64,000 bases of DNA from UBA2387 sp019454665 (GTDB lineage Bacteria > Armatimonadota > Fimbriimonadia > Fimbriimonadales > Fimbriimonadaceae): assembly GCA_045862995.1 (NCBI GenBank), contig BTVX01000001.1, positions 62,001 through 126,000 on the forward strand, in the 5' to 3' direction. Numbering within the stretch: position 1 is the first letter of the stretch; every line of letters starts with the position of its first letter. The notes beneath the pieces are model-generated. The model did not search any database. It was not told the origin of the DNA and saw nothing but the letters and a program-made list of their open reading frames with translations. Positions 40,370 through 49,017 of the stretch are shown here, piece by piece. The translations under genes were made by a program, and so were the position numbers.

Positions 40370-43147
40370 TCACCGGCCCGGCTCGATGCGCGAGGCCACA
40401 GCCTTGACCCAGGGGTTCGAATCCTGCCGCAGGGCCAGCAGGTCGGCCCGGAACTCGGCGGGGCACCGCTTGTCGAGCGCCAAGGCCGCTTGGATGCGTA
40501 CGCCGGCGCGCGTGTCCTTCAGGTACCTGCCCGCGGCAGCCAGCGCGACGGGGTCGCCCACGGCGGCCAAGACTTCGATGCCGATGCGCGCGGTTCGCTC
40601 TTCGGGGCTGGATGCCAGTCGCGATCCGGTTATCCGCGCCTGCTCGCCGAACTTGGCGACATAGGCCAGGGCGGCTCGGCGGATGGGCAGGTCTTCGCGG
40701 AGCAGGGCGGCCTCAGCCGTGGAGAACGACACGGGGTCGGCGATGTCGGCCAAAGCGACCATCGCGGCCAACGCGAGCGAGCGATCGCCCATCCCGGCCA
40801 ATTCGCTCAGGCGGGCCACGATGCCCGAACGAACGGCGACCGGCACCTCGTTCATCCTTCCGCCGAGGACCGCTCCTGCAGCCAACGCGGCCGACCGTTG
40901 GTGGACGGGGGAGCCGAGAGCCTGGGCCAAGTAAGGCGCGGCTTCGATGGCCCGAGATGTGGTGACCAACGACAGGGCGGCTCGGGCTTCTTCGACGTTT
41001 GGACTGGCGATCTTGGGGGCGACCAAGGCACGGGCCGGTGCGCCGAGATGCTCGATCATGAACGCAAACGCACGCAACTCGAGCCGGTCGGCTCCGGCCA
41101 GCTTTTGGTTGACCATCCACTCGAATGCGGGCTGGCCGATGGCCAGCAGGTTGTTGAGCGAGGACTCGACTTGCGCGGCGGCCGTCCCGACCGCCCACTG
41201 GGTCGCCTGATCGTAGAGAACTCCCAAGGCGTCTTGCGAAGGAACAGGCTGGCTGCCGGGAATCGGTCTCGGTCCGCTTCCGATCGCCGCACCCGTCGGG
41301 GCGGTTCGAGCGGTCGAGGGCGCATCCAGAGCGACCCCCCACATCGTGGCGACCGACGCCGCCGCATCGGCCAAGCCCGCACGGTACAGATCTGGACCGT
41401 CCAAGTCGGCAAAGACGCCCAGAGAACCCGAGCCCCGAGCCGCGCTGCCCGTACCCGCAGGGCCCATGTACCGATCTTCTCCCGAGGCGTCCAGGAAGAT
41501 GCCCAATCCGTTGGCGACGCCGATGCCGGGTCGGCTGTCTCGTCCCGCGTAGACGTCGTTGCCCGCTCGGTCGAGCAGGAAGGCGACGCCGAAGTCGTGT
41601 CCAATGGCATGGGACGCGCCGAACTTCACAGCGTAGGCGTCGTCGCCGGCCAAGTCGAAGAGGTACGCCGCCGTCGCGTGCATGGCGCTGGCTTGGGCGT
41701 AATGGTGGGCGGTGTAGGTGTCGTGGCCCGAGCCATCGTAGAGGCTGCCCAGGCTGTACCAGTAGCTGGCCGCCTGGCAATAGGTTTCGCCGATGTAAGC
41801 GTCGTCGCCTGCAGCGTCGGTAAGCAGACCGATGCCCCCGTGAACGCCGCCCGTGTCCTCGCGATAGCCGCTGGCATAGCCTTGGGCGAACGAATAGTGC
41901 ACATCGGCGAACAGCGGCGAGTTGAGGATCATGCCCCCAGCGCGGTACTGGTCGGAGCCATCGCCGTCCAAGAGCCACCCGATGCCCGAAGTGCGCGCAG
42001 CGCCTTGGCCGTAGAGGCGGACCCCGTATCGGTCGTCGCCTGAGCCGTCGCGCAGCATGCCGATGCCGAATTGGCCGTAGCCCTGAGCGAGCGTCATCGA
42101 GTCGTAAACGTCGTCGCCGGAGGCGTCGTCGAGCAGTCCGACGCCCGCTAAGCCGCATCCCAGAGCGAGCGATTGGGTGAAGTACCGGTCGTTGCCCTTC
42201 AGGTCGTAGGCGAGGCCGATCCCGAGCAGGCCCGCGCCGATGCTCAGATCCATCGGCTTGTAGAGGTCGTCTCCATCGAGATCAATCAGGACCGAGGCGT
42301 ACCCCGCACCCGCACCGTGGCGACCGACATACACGTCGTCGCCGCCGAAGTCGAGGGTCAGCACGGCGTTCGTGTCTTCGTGACGGTCGGAGCCTTTGCC
42401 GCCGATGGCGAGCACCATGCCCTGTACGGTGACCTTGCGGGCGGCTAGATCTTCCTTCTCTGCGGCTGCCTTGAGGCCGGGCATCTCGCGCTCGATGGCG
42501 GCGGCCAGCGAAGCGCCCGCCGCGCCGATCGCGTCGAGGTCCACGCGTTCCAGCAACGCGAAGACGGCACGTCGGTCGCGGTTGGGGTTACGCGCGAACG
42601 CGAACCGAATCATCGGTTCTTCCACGGCCAGCGCGGGCAGACTCTCGATGAGCGTCCTCCGCTCGGCGGGTTCCAAGCGCGAGGTGGCGGCCCGGACCTC
42701 TTCGTTGGCTTGTCGGATCGCGTAGAGCAGGTTGCCGATCGGCGTCTTGAGGGCGCCGAAATCGTTGGGTACGCCACGCAAGAAGTCGGCTGGCGCCTGG
42801 GCGAAGATGCGTGCCGGTCGCGTGCGCGAAAGAAAGCGCTCGCGGCCCATCTCAAGAGCGCGGGACGCCGGGAGACCGAGGGCATCGGCATGCGCGCTAA
42901 GAAGCAAGTCGGCGGCAGTCAAGGGATCGTCCAGTGCCATGTCCACGACGGCCGATCGCCCAACGTGTCGGAAGAGCTTCTTTTCGAACTTGAGGTCGGA
43001 GACGGTCAGGTTGCCGATGTAGAGCGCTTGCTCAAGGCCCTGCTTCTCGCGGGCTTCCAACGAGACTCGGGCTGCATCTTGGGCGACCGCGGTCGAGCCA
43101 AAGAGAACGAGCGAGAGCGACAGGCTGAGGGTTTTCAAGGTGTCCAT
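40370..43147 (-). CDS. Large secreted 'GxDxY' repeat protein with C-terminal HEAT-like repeats
   Basis: 925 aa; signal peptide MDTLKTLSLSLSLVLFGSTAVAQ. After a helical region (~25-260), about twelve tandem units of 26-28 residues run from ~265 to ~620, each starting with D-x-x-G-x-D-x-Y: DLDGDDLYKP, DLKGNDRYFT, DASGDDVYDS, DGSGDDRYGV, DAAGDDAYIG, DGSGHDTYTA, DLAGDDAYAV, DRAGNDVYAG and DASGEDRYMG are the clearest. Each continues with a small-residue stretch (AQGYGQFGIGML-like). Unit 6 carries a ~22-residue insertion. This looks like a beta-solenoid with acidic turns that may bind calcium. Residues ~690-925 are alpha-helical HEAT-like repeats. I know of no named family for it. It overlaps the upstream gene by 13 nt. 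Confidence 0.8.
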   Translation of the reverse strand: MDTLKTLSLSLSLVLFGSTAVAQDAARVSLEAREKQGLEQALYIGNLTVSDLKFEKKLFRHVGRSAVVDMALDDPLTAADLLLSAHADALGLPASRALEMGRERFLSRTRPARIFAQAPADFLRGVPNDFGALKTPIGNLLYAIRQANEEVRAATSRLEPAERRTLIESLPALAVEEPMIRFAFARNPNRDRRAVFALLERVDLDAIGAAGASLAAAIEREMPGLKAAAEKEDLAARKVTVQGMVLAIGGKGSDRHEDTNAVLTLDFGGDDVYVGRHGAGAGYASVLIDLDGDDLYKPMDLSIGAGLLGIGLAYDLKGNDRYFTQSLALGCGLAGVGLLDDASGDDVYDSMTLAQGYGQFGIGMLRDGSGDDRYGVRLYGQGAARTSGIGWLLDGDGSDQYRAGGMILNSPLFADVHYSFAQGYASGYREDTGGVHGGIGLLTDAAGDDAYIGETYCQAASYWYSLGSLYDGSGHDTYTAHHYAQASAMHATAAYLFDLAGDDAYAVKFGASHAIGHDFGVAFLLDRAGNDVYAGRDSRPGIGVANGLGIFLDASGEDRYMGPAGTGSAARGSGSLGVFADLDGPDLYRAGLADAAASVATMWGVALDAPSTARTAPTGAAIGSGPRPIPGSQPVPSQDALGVLYDQATQWAVGTAAAQVESSLNNLLAIGQPAFEWMVNQKLAGADRLELRAFAFMIEHLGAPARALVAPKIASPNVEEARAALSLVTTSRAIEAAPYLAQALGSPVHQRSAALAAGAVLGGRMNEVPVAVRSGIVARLSELAGMGDRSLALAAMVALADIADPVSFSTAEAALLREDLPIRRAALAYVAKFGEQARITGSRLASSPEERTARIGIEVLAAVGDPVALAAAGRYLKDTRAGVRIQAALALDKRCPAEFRADLLALRQDSNPWVKAVASRIEPGR

Positions 43148-44220
43148 GAACGCATGACTCGCGCGACGACGTCCCACGTGGTTCGCCCTGCCCGCCCGGC
43201 ATCTTCGAGCGCCCGTTCATCGAAAGGCGTGGTTCCGCCTCGCGAGTCGGCCGAGCGTTCGAGCATGAGACCGGGGCCGGTGTCGCTGGGACTTAGTATG
43301 ACAAGGTGCGAACCTGCTGAGGGACGCAAAGGGCGAAACAAGTCGAACAAGTGCGCGTCGAGGCGCGTCGCGAGCCATTCGAGTTCCTCGGCCCGACCCG
43401 CTCGCCGAAGCGTGGCGAACGTCTCGATGACGACCAACGAAGTCGAACCCAGGCTCTTGACGAACGCCCAATCGTCCCCGAAGCCCCGCGGGAGGGCGCG
43501 TTTGGACGTCAACCCCGTCAGTCGGCAAAGACCCCGGACCCTGAGCGAATCGGTGTGGACCGTAGCGGGCGGATAGCGCAGGGCGAGGTTGGGCATCCGG
43601 GGCATCCACCCCTGTCCCCAGGGCCAAACCACATTCACGGGCGGCGCCCCGGCATCCTGCCTTCGTTGATTGAACTCAAGGGCCGACAGGACTTCGTGGG
43701 AGTCCTCGATGAACTGCCGGAGGACTTGGTCGCCGTCTCCCGCGGGCCATTGCGTCTGGTACTCGTGTCCGACGGCTTGGTCGAACGGGGTCGTCGAAAA
43801 CTCGATCGGACCGTCCAGCCAGACGAGCGCGTTATGGGGTTGCTCACCCGTCAGCCAGAACAGGCGGGGCGTTTGAAGGCGTCGCATCGCGGCCGATGCC
43901 TCCGCCTCCTCGTGAGGTCCCATACGGGGCGCTTCGGCAAGGGTCGCGCCAAGCGTGCCCCAGGTGGCGACCAGACACACGGCCCGTTCGGGCGGCTTTT
44001 CGCCCAGACCTGCGACCAGCAAAGGGCCGTCCGCGACGGCGTGCTCGGCTGGGTTCAGGCCCAGCCAGGCGGCTTCGCGCAGGCCCTCGGGAAGCTCTTG
44101 ACGCAGAGAGGCGACCTCCGCTTCGACAGCCAGCGACGCCAGATGGGGAAGCGCGGCTGTGGCGCTTGGCTCGCCAGGCTGGCCGACCAAGCCGGGGACC
44201 ACGACGATGGATCGCAGCAT
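43135..44220 (-). CDS. ApgM-like pseudo-phosphoglycerate mutase
   Basis: The 361-aa protein aligns by eye with the archaeal-type, cofactor-independent phosphoglycerate mutase (ApgM) of the alkaline phosphatase superfamily. Matching blocks are SALEFNQRRQDAGAPPVNVV, WPWGQGWMPRMPNLALRYPP and the C-terminal TPFDERALEDAG. The metal and catalytic residues are missing: the N-terminal D-G-x-x-D is GLVGQPGE, the D-E-A-G-H-x-G-D block is SLGSTSLVVIETFA, and D-H-S is SPSDTG. It is therefore probably not an active mutase. CACAAT lies 8 nt before the ATG. It is the first gene of the operon. Confidence 0.72.
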   Translation of the reverse strand: MLRSIVVVPGLVGQPGEPSATAALPHLASLAVEAEVASLRQELPEGLREAAWLGLNPAEHAVADGPLLVAGLGEKPPERAVCLVATWGTLGATLAEAPRMGPHEEAEASAAMRRLQTPRLFWLTGEQPHNALVWLDGPIEFSTTPFDQAVGHEYQTQWPAGDGDQVLRQFIEDSHEVLSALEFNQRRQDAGAPPVNVVWPWGQGWMPRMPNLALRYPPATVHTDSLRVRGLCRLTGLTSKRALPRGFGDDWAFVKSLGSTSLVVIETFATLRRAGRAEELEWLATRLDAHLFDLFRPLRPSAGSHLVILSPSDTGPGLMLERSADSRGGTTPFDERALEDAGRAGRTTWDVVARVMRSWTP

Positions 44221-44228
44221 CGCTTGCG

Positions 44229-44234
44229 ATTGTG
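44229..44234 (-). promoter_or_regulatory. -10 box of the ApgM-like/repeat-protein/GT9 operon
   Basis: CACAAT on the minus strand, 8 nt before the ATG at 44220. Confidence 0.4.
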
Positions 44235-44265
44235 CACCTTTAACCGTTCCTTGACACCGCGAGGG

Positions 44266-44294
44266 TTGACACGACGGGTGGGAGCGGCTATACT
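44266..44294 (+). promoter_or_regulatory. Consensus promoter of the PEP-CTERM gene
   Basis: TTGACA (44266-44271), 17-nt spacer, TATACT (44289-44294): the best sigma-70 promoter in the window. The ~70-nt leader carries GGAG 7 nt before the ATG, in contrast to the leaderless genes around it. Confidence 0.85.
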
Positions 44295-44370
44295 GGTTTC
44301 ATTGGCAGGGGCCCGTTAGAGGCGCCGCCACGTTGGGACAGTCCTTGGACGTTCCGCATGGAGTAGTGTT

Positions 44371-45186
44371 ATGACGATTCGCAAAACCGTATTCTGCCTC
44401 GCGTTCTCCGCTATCGCCGTTCAGGCGTCGGCCCAGATCAACTTCACGGGGTCCTACACTCAGGACTTCGACTCCCTCCTCAACACCGGGACGAACAACG
44501 CTTGGACCGACAACAGCACGATCACGGGTTGGTACATCCGGCGGATGAACGACGTGAACCTCGTGTTGTCGCAGGTCTACAACGCGGGCGACGGCGGGTC
44601 CAACGCGGGCGCCCTCTACTCCTACGGCTCCGCCAGTGCGACCGAGCGGGCGATCGGCTCGGTGGCCTCGGGTTCGGTGGAGCATCTGGTCTACGGCGCA
44701 CGGCTCACGAACAACACAGGCGGCGTGATCAACGAGTTCACGCTGAACTACACCGGCGAGCAATGGCGAGACGGCAACAACCTGACCCAGCACTCCCTTC
44801 TCTTTTCGTACAAGATCGGCGGTACGAACATCGGCGAGGACCAGCAGACGGCGGGCGGCACCGTCGGTTACTCGGCCGACCCGACGTTCACCCGCTTTGC
44901 GGGATTGGACTTCACCGGGCCTATCGCCACGAGTGTTGCGGGCCCGTTGGACGGCAATCTGCCTGCGAACCAGGCCGCGATCAGCAATACCGTCACCGCT
45001 CTCACGTGGAACCCGGGCGAAGACCTGTGGATCCGCTGGGTGGACCTGAACGACGTCGGCAACGACCACGGCTTGGCGGTCGACAATCTCGAGTTCACGG
45101 CGAACCCCGTGCCCGAGCCCGGCTCGATGATCGCGCTCGCCATGGGCGGTCTGGGCCTGCTCGCCCGACGACGCCGCAAAGCCTGA
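44371..45186 (+). CDS. PEP-CTERM sorting-domain exported protein
   Basis: The 271-aa protein has a signal peptide (MTIRKTVFCLAFSAIAVQASAQ) and a Gly/Asn/Thr-rich beta-type body (TGSYTQDFDSLLNTGTNNAW). It ends in a full PEP-CTERM: VPEPGSMIALAMGGLGLLA followed by RRRRKA. This signal is processed by exosortase, which is usually linked to exopolysaccharide production. No exosortase gene is in the window. The body resembles other 'F-x-Q-D-F-D-S-L' PEP-CTERM proteins. Confidence 0.93.
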   Translation: MTIRKTVFCLAFSAIAVQASAQINFTGSYTQDFDSLLNTGTNNAWTDNSTITGWYIRRMNDVNLVLSQVYNAGDGGSNAGALYSYGSASATERAIGSVASGSVEHLVYGARLTNNTGGVINEFTLNYTGEQWRDGNNLTQHSLLFSYKIGGTNIGEDQQTAGGTVGYSADPTFTRFAGLDFTGPIATSVAGPLDGNLPANQAAISNTVTALTWNPGEDLWIRWVDLNDVGNDHGLAVDNLEFTANPVPEPGSMIALAMGGLGLLARRRRKA

Positions 45187-45195
45187 GGCTTCCCG

Positions 45196-46080
45196 CTAGC
45201 GAATCGCGCCAACCGTCGCTTCGATGAGTTCCAGGACTCGTCGGGCGGCGGTTGGTTCTGTTCTGAGGGGCAGGCGCACGCTGTCGCTGGCCAAGCGACC
45301 CCACGATCGCAGGACTCCCTTGTGCGTCGCTGGTTGGGGCGAGGACCGGATGGCTTCCAGCAATGGCTGGATGAGGGCCTGTCGCTCTTCGACGCTCTCG
45401 CCGTCGCCCGCCAAGTGATCCCGCACGATTTGAACCAGGTGCGGGGCGAGCACGTTGGCCGCGCCGCTGATGGAGCCCGTCCAACCGTGGCGAAGCGCCT
45501 CGGCGAGCAGGGTCTCGTCGCCGACCAAGATGGCTTTGCCTTCGGGCACGACCTCTCGGTACATCGGCAGGTTTTCGGGGAATCCGCTCGAGTCCTTGAT
45601 CCCCGCAAACCGCTCGTGGGTCGAGATGGCTTGCACGATGGCGCGCGTCACTGGAATTCCCGTCATCGCGGGGTGGTTGTAGGCGACGGCAGGAAGCGGG
45701 GAAGCGTCCATCAAGGCCACGAACCAGGCTGCGATGGCCTCCTCGCCCACGTTGCGCCAATAGGCGGGCGGCATCACCAGAACCGCAATGCACCCCTCCT
45801 TGGCCGCCTGCTTGGCGAGCCAAACGGCTTCGGAGAGGCTGGGCGTCGCAATGCCGAGGATCAACTCCAGGCTGCCGGCAAGGGGCTTGGCAAGGGCGAC
45901 CAGATCGCGCTTCTCGGGTGCGGAGAGGCTGGGACCTTCGCCGTTCGTGCCGGCGAGCACGACGCCCTTGCACCCGGCCGCTTCGAATCCGGCGAGCAAG
46001 CGGGCCAGAGACTCGGCATCCAGGCGGCCGGATGAGTCCAAGGGCGTGACCGAGGCGGGATAGATTCCGGGTTCAAGCAT
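45196..46080 (-). CDS. Dihydrodipicolinate synthase/N-acetylneuraminate lyase family protein
   Basis: The 294-aa class I aldolase starts at ATG 46080 (MLEPGIYPASVTPLDSSG). It has the substrate-carboxylate motif LAGTNGEGPSLSAPEK, the catalytic Tyr in AVAYNHPAMTG (usual YNxP) and the Schiff-base Lys in FAGIKDSSGF. Family members act on pyruvate-containing substrates (DapA, sialate lyase, KDG aldolase); the sequence does not decide among these, and no lysine-pathway gene is adjacent. A TATTGT box lies 10 nt upstream. It is convergent with the PEP-CTERM gene with only 9 nt between stops. Confidence 0.85.
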   Translation of the reverse strand: MLEPGIYPASVTPLDSSGRLDAESLARLLAGFEAAGCKGVVLAGTNGEGPSLSAPEKRDLVALAKPLAGSLELILGIATPSLSEAVWLAKQAAKEGCIAVLVMPPAYWRNVGEEAIAAWFVALMDASPLPAVAYNHPAMTGIPVTRAIVQAISTHERFAGIKDSSGFPENLPMYREVVPEGKAILVGDETLLAEALRHGWTGSISGAANVLAPHLVQIVRDHLAGDGESVEERQALIQPLLEAIRSSPQPATHKGVLRSWGRLASDSVRLPLRTEPTAARRVLELIEATVGAIR

Positions 46081-46118
46081 CGCTGGCGGTACAATACCGG
46101 GATTATCTTCCTGCCCTG

Positions 46119-46778
46119 ATGTCTCTTCGCGCACACTTTGACGAACGAATCGCCCAACTCCGCCGCCAGGTGGCGGAAATGGGTGCGCGCACCTTGGACA
46201 TGCTCAGGGATGCTGTCGAAGTGGTGGCCCGAAACGACCTTTCGCAGTTGGACCGCCTGAAGCAGGAAGAGACCGACATTGACCGCAGGGAGAACGAAAT
46301 CGTGCGCGAGACGGTGGTCTTGATCATGCAGGAGTCTCCCGTCGCCAGCGACTTGAGGTTCCTTACCGCGACGCTCGGCGTCGTCGGTGAAATCGAGAGC
46401 ACGGCCGACATCGCGCTCAAGTTGGCGCGATGCTCGCGCGAGATCGGCGGCAACTTTCCCATCGAACTGCGTTTGAACCTGCAACGCATGGGCGAATTGG
46501 CGCGGCGCGCGTTCTCAGAAGCGCTCCGGCTCTATGGAGACTACGAGAGCGGGCTGGTCAACGACATCGAAGACTTGGAACGCGAGACAGATCGGGCGTA
46601 CGCCGAAGCGCGTTCGGTCCTGCTGGAAATGCTTCGCGAGAATCCCTCGAACGCCGCCATCCTTCTGCGTTGCCTCGACGCCTTCCACAAGTTGGAGCAC
46701 GTCGGCGACCGAGCCCACGAAATCTGTGGTCGCTTGCGCTCGGCGCACGAGCCGGCGGGCGGCCCTCAAACACTATGA
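46119..46778 (+). CDS. phoU: PhoU-family phosphate signalling protein
   Basis: A 219-aa helical protein with two PhoU repeats. It has the E/D-x-x-x-D metal-binding patterns typical of the family, e.g. EEADIDRREN-like QEETDIDRREN (~50) and VGEIESTADIALKLA (~90), with LEHVGDRAHEIC (~200) in the second repeat. PhoU represses phosphate uptake through PstSCAB and PhoR. No pst genes are nearby. Its stop overlaps the rnj start (ATGA), linking it to RNA decay rather than transport. Confidence 0.9.
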   Translation: MSLRAHFDERIAQLRRQVAEMGARTLDMLRDAVEVVARNDLSQLDRLKQEETDIDRRENEIVRETVVLIMQESPVASDLRFLTATLGVVGEIESTADIALKLARCSREIGGNFPIELRLNLQRMGELARRAFSEALRLYGDYESGLVNDIEDLERETDRAYAEARSVLLEMLRENPSNAAILLRCLDAFHKLEHVGDRAHEICGRLRSAHEPAGGPQTL

Positions 46779-48421
46779 GCTTCGTACAAGTGATCCCCCT
46801 CGGGGGCGCCGACGAGATCGGCAAGAACTGCAACGCGGTGCGGCAGGGCGACGACATCGTCGTGGTGGACTGCGGCCTTTCGTTTCCCAGCGAGGAAATG
46901 TTGGGGGTGGACATCGTCATCCCAGACTTTCGGTACCTGCTCGCCAACCGCGACAGAGTGCGGGGCGTTTTCATCACCCATGCCCACGAGGACCACGTGG
47001 GGGCGCTCCCGTACCTGCTGCGGGAGATGCAGGTGCCCGTCTATTGCAGCCCGCTCGCCGCGGCGCTGTTGCGGCCCAAGCTGGAAGAACGCGTGGGCGC
47101 CAAAGCGTTCGACCTTCGGATCTTCAATCCCGGGGACATCATCGAAGCCGGTTCGCTGAGCGTCGAACCCATCCGCATCACGCACAGCATTCCCGAAACG
47201 TGCGCGATGGCGGTCCGAACGGCGCAGGGGATCGTGCTGTTCACCGCCGACTTCAAGTTCGACTTCACGCCCGTGGACGGCAAGATGGCGAACATCACGC
47301 GGCTGGGCGAACTCGGTCGCGAAGGCGTCATCGCCTTGATCAGCGACTGCACCAACGCCGAGGAACCCGGCTGGAGCCTGAGCGAGAGCGTTGTGAAGAA
47401 CGGTCTCCGCAACGCGTTCGCCAATGCGCAGGGCCGGGTGTTGTTGACCACGTTCGCCAGCAACATCCACCGCATGCAGCAGACCATTGACGTGGCGGCG
47501 GAGATGGGCCGCAAAGTGGCCATCGCCGGTCGGCGCATGGAGCAGACCATCGAGATTTGCGCGAAGATGGGCTACATGAAGTTGCCGCCGGGAGTGATGA
47601 TCGCGCTCCGCGATTCGACCCAGTATCCGGCGCACCAGTTGGCCATCCTCACCACGGGCACGCAGGGCGAGCCGCTCTCGGCGCTGGTGCAGATGAGCAA
47701 GGGCGAGTACTCGCGGTTGCAGATTCAAAAGGGCGACACCGTGCTGTATTCGGCACGCCCGATCCCAGGCAACGAGGCGTCCATCTGGCGGACCGTGAAC
47801 CGCCTCTTTCGGCAGGGGGCGACCGTGCTCTACCAGACGCCCCAACCCATCCACGTGAGCGGGCACGCGCACCAAGAGGAACTCAAGATGATGATCAACC
47901 TCACGCGCCCGTTCTATCTCATGCCCGTTCATGGCGAACCGCGGCACCAACACCAGTACCGACGCATGGCGTTGGAGATGGGGCATGCCGAACATCGCAT
48001 CTTCGAAATGCGCGACGGCGTGCCCGTGTGCATGGACGAGCGTTCGGCGTGGCTGGGCGAGCCCGTCGAGTTTGGCCGAGTACTGGTGGACCGGGGCGGC
48101 GAGCCGGGGATCAGCGACGACGTGTTGCGCGACCGTTCGAACCTGAGCAACGATGGGTTTGTGGCCGTCACCGTGGTGGTGGACGTGGATACGGGCGAGT
48201 TGGTCGGTCCGCCCACGTTCCAGCATCGCGGCATCCATGCCAAGCCCGAGGCCATCGCGGGCCTTTCGGAGTTCATCGCCGACGGACTCTCGACGTTCTC
48301 GCGCGACGACCTGAAGGACGTGGACCGAGTGCGTTTCGACGTGGCGGACTTGGCCAAGCGGCACCTGCACAAGAAGGCGGGCATCCGGCCCGTCATCGTG
48401 CCCATCGTCGTCGAGGTATGA
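46775..48421 (+). CDS. rnj: Ribonuclease J
   Basis: A beta-CASP metallo-beta-lactamase RNase of 548 aa with 5'-exo- and endonuclease activity. Metal motifs are ITHAHEDHVGALPYLL (~70) and, later, THSIPETCAM and FTADFKFDFTP. The beta-CASP motifs follow: LLTTFASNIHRMQQ, GNEASIWRTVNRL and VSGHAHQEELKMMINL, with PVHGEPRHQHQYRRMA as the last. The C-terminal dimerisation domain is complete. It starts in the phoU stop and ends in the mobA start, so the three are co-translated. Confidence 0.96.
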   Translation: MSFVQVIPLGGADEIGKNCNAVRQGDDIVVVDCGLSFPSEEMLGVDIVIPDFRYLLANRDRVRGVFITHAHEDHVGALPYLLREMQVPVYCSPLAAALLRPKLEERVGAKAFDLRIFNPGDIIEAGSLSVEPIRITHSIPETCAMAVRTAQGIVLFTADFKFDFTPVDGKMANITRLGELGREGVIALISDCTNAEEPGWSLSESVVKNGLRNAFANAQGRVLLTTFASNIHRMQQTIDVAAEMGRKVAIAGRRMEQTIEICAKMGYMKLPPGVMIALRDSTQYPAHQLAILTTGTQGEPLSALVQMSKGEYSRLQIQKGDTVLYSARPIPGNEASIWRTVNRLFRQGATVLYQTPQPIHVSGHAHQEELKMMINLTRPFYLMPVHGEPRHQHQYRRMALEMGHAEHRIFEMRDGVPVCMDERSAWLGEPVEFGRVLVDRGGEPGISDDVLRDRSNLSNDGFVAVTVVVDVDTGELVGPPTFQHRGIHAKPEAIAGLSEFIADGLSTFSRDDLKDVDRVRFDVADLAKRHLHKKAGIRPVIVPIVVEV

Positions 48422-48999
48422 CCCTGGAACTGCTGGAGGCCGTGGTGCTGGCGGGCGGCGCGAGCCGCCGGATGGGCCAAGACAAGTCGCGCCTGCTCGT
48501 GGGGGGCGAACCGATTCTCGAGCGTTTGGTGCGCCTGCTTCTCGAAGGGGACGTGCCGGTGACCGTGTTGGGTGGACGCCCGATCGTCGGGGCTGCGTTT
48601 CTGCCCGATGGGGATGCGTTCTCCGGCCCGTTGGCGGCGCTGGCGGATTGGATGCCCTCGAAGCCCTTGGTGATGGTCGTTTCGTGCGATGCGGTTCGGT
48701 TTCACACAGGGGTGGTGCGGGGCCTGCTCGAACTGATTGGGCCGCATGAGGCCACGATCCCGGTCGTCGAAGGGCGGACCCAGCCTTTGTGCGCCCTGTA
48801 TCGCGCATCGGCATGGGAGCACGTCCGAGCCGCGAAAGCCGAGGGATCGGCGCGCATACGCGACTGGACGCACCGCCTGGACGCTTTCTACGCCGACGAA
48901 GATGCCCTGCGGTCGGCGGGGATCGCCCCCCGTGACGTGGTCGGCGTGAACGACCCCGATGCCTTTCGCCGGGCTTTGGAAGACGCCGTTCAGGAATGA
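48418..48999 (+). CDS. mobA: Molybdenum cofactor guanylyltransferase (MobA-like)
   Basis: A 193-aa nucleotidyltransferase. The P-loop-like signature VVLAGGASRRMGQDKSRLLV is at residues ~9-28, the metal-binding Asp is in VVSCDAVRFHTGVV (usually CDMP), and VVEGRTQPLCALYR matches the family's D/E-G-R-x-x-P-L-x-A-L-Y. The CDAV variant departs from the strict CDxP motif. No other molybdopterin genes are in view. Its ATG overlaps the rnj stop (ATGA). Confidence 0.88.
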   Translation: MTLELLEAVVLAGGASRRMGQDKSRLLVGGEPILERLVRLLLEGDVPVTVLGGRPIVGAAFLPDGDAFSGPLAALADWMPSKPLVMVVSCDAVRFHTGVVRGLLELIGPHEATIPVVEGRTQPLCALYRASAWEHVRAAKAEGSARIRDWTHRLDAFYADEDALRSAGIAPRDVVGVNDPDAFRRALEDAVQE

Positions 49000-49004
49000 A
49001 CGGG

Positions 49005-49010
49005 TAGAAC
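49005..49010 (+). promoter_or_regulatory. -10 box of the sugar ABC operon
   Basis: TAGAAC lies 7 nt before the GTG start at 49018; this spacing supports that GTG as the initiator of a leaderless mRNA. Confidence 0.45.
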
Positions 49011-49017
49011 CGGGCTT

